This document shows, piece after piece, positions 60,271 through 64,000 of a stretch of DNA of 64,000 bases (its first letter is position 1; each line of letters opens with the position of its first letter). The notes beneath the pieces were generated by a model. It was not told the origin of the DNA and did not search any database. It saw only the letters and a program-made list of their open reading frames with translations. Both the position numbers and the translations under genes were made by a program. The DNA comes from Sphingobacteriales bacterium JAD_PAG50586_3 (GTDB lineage: Bacteria; Bacteroidota; Bacteroidia; CAMBQF01): assembly GCA_023213195.1 (NCBI GenBank), contig CP096135.1, positions 2,662,842 through 2,726,841 of the forward strand, in the 5' to 3' direction.

Positions 60271-60565
60271 TCAGTAATCCGGGGTCAGGGTACAGTAATC
60301 AGTAGTCAGTATTCAGAATCTGTTTTAAGATCTCCCTTTTCAAAGGGAGTGGATTCCTACTATAGTCGGAAGACGAGGGATTTAGTCTCCTACTTTTTAA
60401 GCCTGTCCAGACACGAATGTAGTCAGGGAGGGGTGGCCCGCAGCACGGGACGGGGTGGTTACTTTGCAAAGATTTGTCAGGCTTTGAGCGTAGACGAACC
60501 ATAGTGGGCAAGGCATGTTCTAAACTGACCCCTTGCCCCTGAATCCTGACCCCTGATAATAAAAC
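60265..60565. repeat. Composite repeat island after obgE
   Basis: TAGTCAG words (60268-60316) starting at the obgE stop codon, a diverged CTCCC-type unit (60329-60381), a segment GTCAGGGAGGGGTGGCCCGC-AGCACGGGACGGGG (about 60423-60456), GGCTTTGAGCGTAGACGAA (about 60480-60498) and CTGACCCC words (60522-60557). The order and several modules match 51277-51605. No gene is supported in 60271-60632. Confidence 0.75.
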
Positions 60566-60594
60566 AAAATCCCGCCTTGCGGGCGGGATTTTGC
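60566..60594. terminator. Bidirectional terminator
   Basis: AAAATCCCGCC-TTGC-GGGCGGGATTTT, a strong palindrome between convergent obgE and the lipoprotein gene. Confidence 0.88.
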
Positions 60595-60632
60595 GGGTGT
60601 CAATCCATTAAACCTTTAACTATTATAAAGTA

Positions 60633-61271
60633 TTATTGAGCTACTGCGAATTGGCCTATAGCCGAGCCGCTTATGCTTATGCTTTTGCCGTTGTTGTAAA
60701 GTTTGCAACCAAGGTCTATTTTGCTTTTAACCTCGTAAGTAACAACAGAGCAAGGCGCTGTTACTGCAGTTTTAATGTTGTTAATGCTAAAGGCGCTGGT
60801 AGTGTTGTCGCCACCTTTAGATGTCCACACAACGTTGTTTTGGTCAATATAAGTAATAACAACACCGTTGGTAGAATTTTCGGCAGAGTAACCGTAAGTA
60901 CCTACGTTAAAAAACTGGCGCACATTGCTGCTGTCTGTAAGGCTGGTTTTATTAATGTAGCGTTTAGCTATAACTAGTTTGCCAACAATAGCACCATTCT
61001 CACGTACGGTAAATTCGGTTGCTAGGGTAGAATTGTTACCTGTGTAAGAAACAGAGGCTACATTTTCTACCCCGTCAGTACCGGCTACAAACTGAGTTGT
61101 GGTTCCATCAATTTCACCTACAAATTGAGGTACTTCGTTGATGTTCAGGTTGTAGTACTCGTAATTATTTGGTTGGGGATTAGGGGTATTCGTATTATTT
61201 ATGGTAATATCTTCTTTAGCACAAGAGGCAAAAAGTAGGGCTGATGCGATAATAAGTGTGAAAGTTTTCAT
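60633..61271 (-). CDS. Lipoprotein of unknown function
   Basis: 212 aa from ATG 61271. Lipobox LLFASCAKE (Cys at residue 14), an Asn/Thr/Pro-rich linker (NNTNTPNPQPNNYEYY) and a beta-rich body. The two late cysteines (APCSVVTYEVKS, LGCKLYNNG) may form a disulfide. Similar in composition to calycin-like surface lipoproteins, but no family is recognised. Monocistronic with its own promoter. Confidence 0.75.
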   Translation of the reverse strand: MKTFTLIIASALLFASCAKEDITINNTNTPNPQPNNYEYYNLNINEVPQFVGEIDGTTTQFVAGTDGVENVASVSYTGNNSTLATEFTVRENGAIVGKLVIAKRYINKTSLTDSSNVRQFFNVGTYGYSAENSTNGVVITYIDQNNVVWTSKGGDNTTSAFSINNIKTAVTAPCSVVTYEVKSKIDLGCKLYNNGKSISISGSAIGQFAVAQ

Positions 61272-61293
61272 AGTGTTTTTCATTAGGGTGATA

Positions 61294-61324
61294 CAAATGT
61301 ATGTAAAATATTTGAATTGTGCAA
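61294..61324 (-). promoter_or_regulatory. Bacteroidota-type promoter for lipoprotein gene
   Basis: On the minus strand TTG (complement of 61322-61324), 20 bases, then TACATTTG (complement of 61294-61301), 22 bases before the start codon. Confidence 0.65.
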
Positions 61325-61611
61325 GTTTCTTACACATGTAAGTTTAAATATTTTGTTTAAATAAGCTATGTAAATAGCTAACTATCTGATTTTAATGCAA
61401 ATAAAATTATACTTATATATGTTGTTTTTCCGATAAGGGGTAAAATGTGTTGTTTTTTATATCTTCTAAGCCCCATATTTTAGCTTTTTATAAGGCTTTT
61501 GATGTAAGAAAGGGGTAGCTAAATTGAAAAAAACAAACCCCGAATTTTCAGCCCTAACAATTGGTGGGCTATTCAAACCCTTATTAAGACTAGATTTTAA
61601 AAGCAATTGAT

Positions 61612-61989
61612 ATGAAGAAACTACTTATTGTTACAATGGTCCTCTTAGCACAATTAGGCTTTAGCCAGTTTCCGCCCGATGATAAGAAGTTTAGCATGCC
61701 CGAAATTCCTGCTGAATACATAGGTGGGGACGAGGCTATGATTAAGTTTATGGCAGAAAATATCAAAATGCCTATGGATGCACCTACCGGCACAACCTAT
61801 ATCAGTATTACGATAGATGTAGGCGGCAACATTTCCAATGCCCGTGTGATAAGGGGATTTGACCCCGGTGCTGATGCCGAGGCCTTGCGGGTATCAAAGC
61901 TGTTAAAGTTCCGCCCTGCGTTTGGTAGTGATAGTAAACCTATAGAATATTCTATGGTTTTACCCGTTAAGTTTGTAGCCAAGCAGTAA
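61612..61989 (+). CDS. Small secreted TonB C-terminal domain protein
   Basis: 125 aa. Signal peptide (residues 1-18, ending AQLGFSQ) followed directly by a TonB_C domain: YIGGDEAMIKFMAENIKMP (about 38-56), TYISITIDVGGNISNARVIRGFDPGADAEALRV, KFRPAFGSDSKPIEYSMVLPVKF. Lacks the inner-membrane anchor and proline-rich span of true TonB, so it is exported without an ExbB/D link. First of three related genes. Confidence 0.85.
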   Translation: MKKLLIVTMVLLAQLGFSQFPPDDKKFSMPEIPAEYIGGDEAMIKFMAENIKMPMDAPTGTTYISITIDVGGNISNARVIRGFDPGADAEALRVSKLLKFRPAFGSDSKPIEYSMVLPVKFVAKQ

Positions 61990-62049
61990 AAAATCTCCCT
62001 TTGCAAAGGGAGTGGATTCCGACGATAGTCGGAAGACGAGGGATTTTAG
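61990..62049. repeat. Palindromic CTCCC-type repeat within the TonB-like cluster
   Basis: ATCTCCCTTTGCAAAGGGAG, then GGATTCCGACGATAGTCGGAAGACGAGGGATTTT. It starts at the stop of the first gene and ends 3 bases before the second start. The variant central part (TCCGAC...GTCGGA) is also at 60329-60381. Confidence 0.85.
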
Positions 62050-62052
62050 CCA

Positions 62053-62685
62053 ATGGACCAAGAAATTAAAAACATAGAACTTAGCATCATCTGCGGCGAA
62101 AGCTGGGAAGCTATGCAGCCTGTTGCACAAGGCCGCCATTGCAATAAGTGCAACCGAAAGGTTATAGACCTAACTAATAGTTCTCAACTAGAATTAGAAA
62201 AAGCACAAACCGAAAACCCTAATGGCTTTTGTGGCAGCTTTAGGTTAAGCCAAACTTTATACAGTAGGGCAGCTGCTACATTATTACTGGCTGCGGGTTT
62301 AAGTTTTTCAGCGAATGTTCTAAAAGCCCAAACCCCAGCCGATAGTTCTAAACTAAAATTGGAACACACTACAGATAAAGACCCTATTGTTTTCGGAGGG
62401 ATGCCCATAATGCCAACGTATAAGCATGGGGGAGAAGAGGGATTGCTGAAATTTTTGGCAAAGAATATATCAATTGAAGATTTGGATATTTATGGAACAG
62501 TATATGTAAACTTTACCATTGATACACTTGGTAATGTTATAAACCCTAAAATATTAAGGGGCATACATCCAACAGCTGATAATGAAGCCTTGCGTGTAGT
62601 AAAACTATTACAGTTTACACCCGGGATAGAAAACGGTCGTAAAGTAGAGGTGGTTTACAATATTCCAATTAAATTTAGGCGTTAG
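62053..62685 (+). CDS. TonB-like protein with cytosolic Cys-rich N-domain
   Basis: 210 aa. N-terminal ~65 residues with Cys in SIICGESWEAM, RHCNKCNRKVIDLT and NGFCGSF, a probable metal site found on some Bacteroidota anchored proteins. A membrane segment follows (AAATLLLAAGLSFSANVL, about 75-92), then a periplasmic TonB_C domain (GGEEGLLKFLAKNISIEDLDIYG, VYVNFTIDTLGNVINPKILRGIH). Inner-membrane signal-anchor topology is inferred. Three bases separate it from the next gene. Confidence 0.82.
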   Translation: MDQEIKNIELSIICGESWEAMQPVAQGRHCNKCNRKVIDLTNSSQLELEKAQTENPNGFCGSFRLSQTLYSRAAATLLLAAGLSFSANVLKAQTPADSSKLKLEHTTDKDPIVFGGMPIMPTYKHGGEEGLLKFLAKNISIEDLDIYGTVYVNFTIDTLGNVINPKILRGIHPTADNEALRVVKLLQFTPGIENGRKVEVVYNIPIKFRR

Positions 62686-62688
62686 AAT

Positions 62689-63063
62689 ATGAAGATTAGC
62701 ATTGCCATATTATTGTTATTTATTTGCCTTGCCTGCAACGCACAAACTGATTCTACCATTTATCATAAGGTAGATAAAGGCCCGGTAGTAAAAAATCCCA
62801 CTCTTAGTTCAAAAGCCTTGTTTGATTGTATTGATAAAGGTATTGCAGATTCAATAACGTTTATAGATTGTAAGTTCGAATTAACAATTAGTGCCACAGG
62901 CAAAGCATCGGATATTAAAATACTTAGTACGCTCTCGCCCTGTATAGAAAATGTATGCAATAAGGCTATGGCTACACAGGTGTTTGAGCCTGCTGTATTA
63001 AATGGTAAGCCTGTTCCTACAAGGCCAACAATAACCTATCGGCTATATACAAAGTCGTTCTAA
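62689..63063 (+). CDS. Third TonB C-terminal-like secreted protein
   Basis: 124 aa. Signal/lipobox-like N-terminus (LLLFICLACNAQ), then a diverged TonB_C-like fold: CKFELTISATGKASDIKILSTLSPCIENVCNKAMATQVFEPAVLNGKPVPTRPTITYRL. Three cysteines (after the signal) may form disulfides. Assignment rests on shared strand-helix-strand order with the two preceding genes. Confidence 0.7.
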   Translation: MKISIAILLLFICLACNAQTDSTIYHKVDKGPVVKNPTLSSKALFDCIDKGIADSITFIDCKFELTISATGKASDIKILSTLSPCIENVCNKAMATQVFEPAVLNGKPVPTRPTITYRLYTKSF

Positions 63064-63408
63064 AGCACTAATTTCCACATCCTATCCCCTGCACCTTAAA
63101 AACTATTTTTGTCCACAAAGTGCATATAGTGTGTTTGGGATCCGAAATCTGCCTTTAAAGACACAAGCCTATGTAGGTAGGGTATTGATAAACAACAATA
63201 TGCTGTTGGGTATCTAAAACCCTTCTACTTTGAATTACAGGACTGAGTTGCCTGTTAGAATAACTCTTTATTTTTATGGAGGATAGTTAAAAAAAGCAAT
63301 CTGCGAAAACTAGTATATTAGCTATATTCTGTAGCAGTTTGAGCGGTGTTGAAAGGTGTTAAACAATGGTTAAATAGTTATTTCTTATTATTGCACTTTT
63401 GAATTTTT
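63064..63408. other. Intergenic region without supported gene
   Basis: 345 bases, AT-rich. Contains one isolated TATTTTTG -7-like octamer (63104-63111), too far from the next start to assign. No repeats of the families seen elsewhere, no stable hairpin with a T run. Confidence 0.5.
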
Positions 63409-64000
63409 ATGGCAGAACAGTATTTTATAGTAGTAAACCCTTTGTCGGGTGGTGGGCGTAGCGAAAAACTGTGGCCGAAAATTGTTGCTAAGCTAAAGGC
63501 CGAGGGTCTTGATTATACATACAAGTTTACGGAGCGTTCTTTCCATGCCTACGCTATTGTACAGGATGCTATTGCAGCAGGACACCGTACTATTTTGGTA
63601 GTGGGCGGAGATGGATCGTTGAATGAGGCGGCCAACGCTATATTTGACCAAACGATGGTTAACCCATCGGAGGTTAAGCTGGGGCTTATATCCGTTGGTA
63701 CCGGCAACGACTGGGGTAAAACAACCCAAGTACCCGCAGACTTTGCCAAGTGTATTGATATTATTAAGGCCGGCAAAACCTTTAAGCAGGATGTTGGCAA
63801 GGCTTTTTACCAAGAAAACGGAACGGAGAAACACCGCTACTTTGTAAATATAGCAGGCTTTGCATACGATGCCTATGTGGTAGAAAATACCATGGCGGTA
63901 AACCGCAAAGGCGCGTATGGCAAGCTTTACTACCAGTGGGGTATATTTAAATGTTTGTTTTCTTATAAGAATACGCAGGTAAAAATAAGCTCGGAGAATG
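63409..64000 (+). CDS. Diacylglycerol/lipid kinase family protein (3' partial)
   Basis: Open from ATG 63409 to the window edge (197 codons). DAGK catalytic domain: VVNPLSGGGRSEK (about residues 8-20), VVGGDGSLNEAANA (about 64, GGDGT-type nucleotide loop, Ser in place of Thr) and SVGTGNDWGKTT (about 95). Phosphorylates diacylglycerol or a related lipid, YegS/BmrU/DgkB type. The C-terminal half lies outside. Confidence 0.88.
   Translation, partial: MAEQYFIVVNPLSGGGRSEKLWPKIVAKLKAEGLDYTYKFTERSFHAYAIVQDAIAAGHRTILVVGGDGSLNEAANAIFDQTMVNPSEVKLGLISVGTGNDWGKTTQVPADFAKCIDIIKAGKTFKQDVGKAFYQENGTEKHRYFVNIAGFAYDAYVVENTMAVNRKGAYGKLYYQWGIFKCLFSYKNTQVKISSEN

Noticed and set aside
1-64000. tRNA, rRNA or known riboswitch
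   Set aside because: I looked for cloverleaf ends, conserved rRNA stretches and common leader motifs in the gaps and found none I could support.

Overview
The window reads as a chromosomal segment of a member of the Bacteroidota. The evidence is: several secreted proteins with a C-terminal type IX secretion sorting domain; genes without Shine-Dalgarno sequences but with TAnnTTTG -7 promoter boxes (best cases TTG-N20/21-TAnnTTTG); the hpt-adk-obgE and thrS-infC-rpmI-rplT clusters; a TamB/AsmA-type giant protein; and many DUF families typical of the phylum. I cannot place it below phylum. I see no rRNA, tRNA, CRISPR array, prophage or transposase.

Layout. 1-7.4 kb: two Fe-S oxidoreductase subunits, sucC, a flavin reductase, mscL, divIC, a Xer recombinase, purC and proC. 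7.4-12.3 kb: an AlgI/AlgJ-like O-acetylation pair, then a Tat-exported PLP enzyme with a membrane-anchored RidA. 12.3-17.4 kb: htpG, maf, a cystathionine synthase/lyase, a repeat-flanked four-helix-bundle gene and a lipid A acyltransferase. 17.4-32.4 kb: an envelope-rich stretch with an M43 protease, T9SS proteins, a PPAD-like deiminase, a beta-helix lipoprotein, DinB, DUF2130, UbiA and tsaD. 32.4-41.8 kb: tamB, a TPR lipoprotein, a LysM/ligand-binding fusion, a cyclase-like protein and a heme oxygenase. 41.9-47.7 kb: thrS-infC-rpmI-rplT, a response regulator, Fic and DUF1573. 47.7-64 kb: methylmalonyl-CoA mutase, a T9SS protein, an exopolysaccharide-type sugar transferase group, a GH1 glucosidase, hpt-adk-obgE, three consecutive small TonB-C-like proteins and a lipid kinase running off the end.

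Two things dominate beyond the gene list. First, about 20 otherwise well-conserved genes are split by single-base indels, mostly one-base contractions of homopolymers. This is best read as uncorrected sequencing error, so I give each as one gene with the break located. A minority of breaks do not fit this: six apparent T insertions after C, and two identical CTAGGAA nonsense sites. Second, the intergenic spaces are full of repeats of three designs: palindromic CTCCC...GGGAG units, CCTCTCC...GGAGAGG hairpins, and imperfect arrays of short words such as TAGCTTGTAGC or TAGTCAG. Many begin at, or within five bases of, a gene's stop codon. Several short-word arrays occur as inverted pairs, and one pair encloses the four-helix-bundle gene. 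That repeat-plus-gene arrangement is the best candidate here for an undescribed element.
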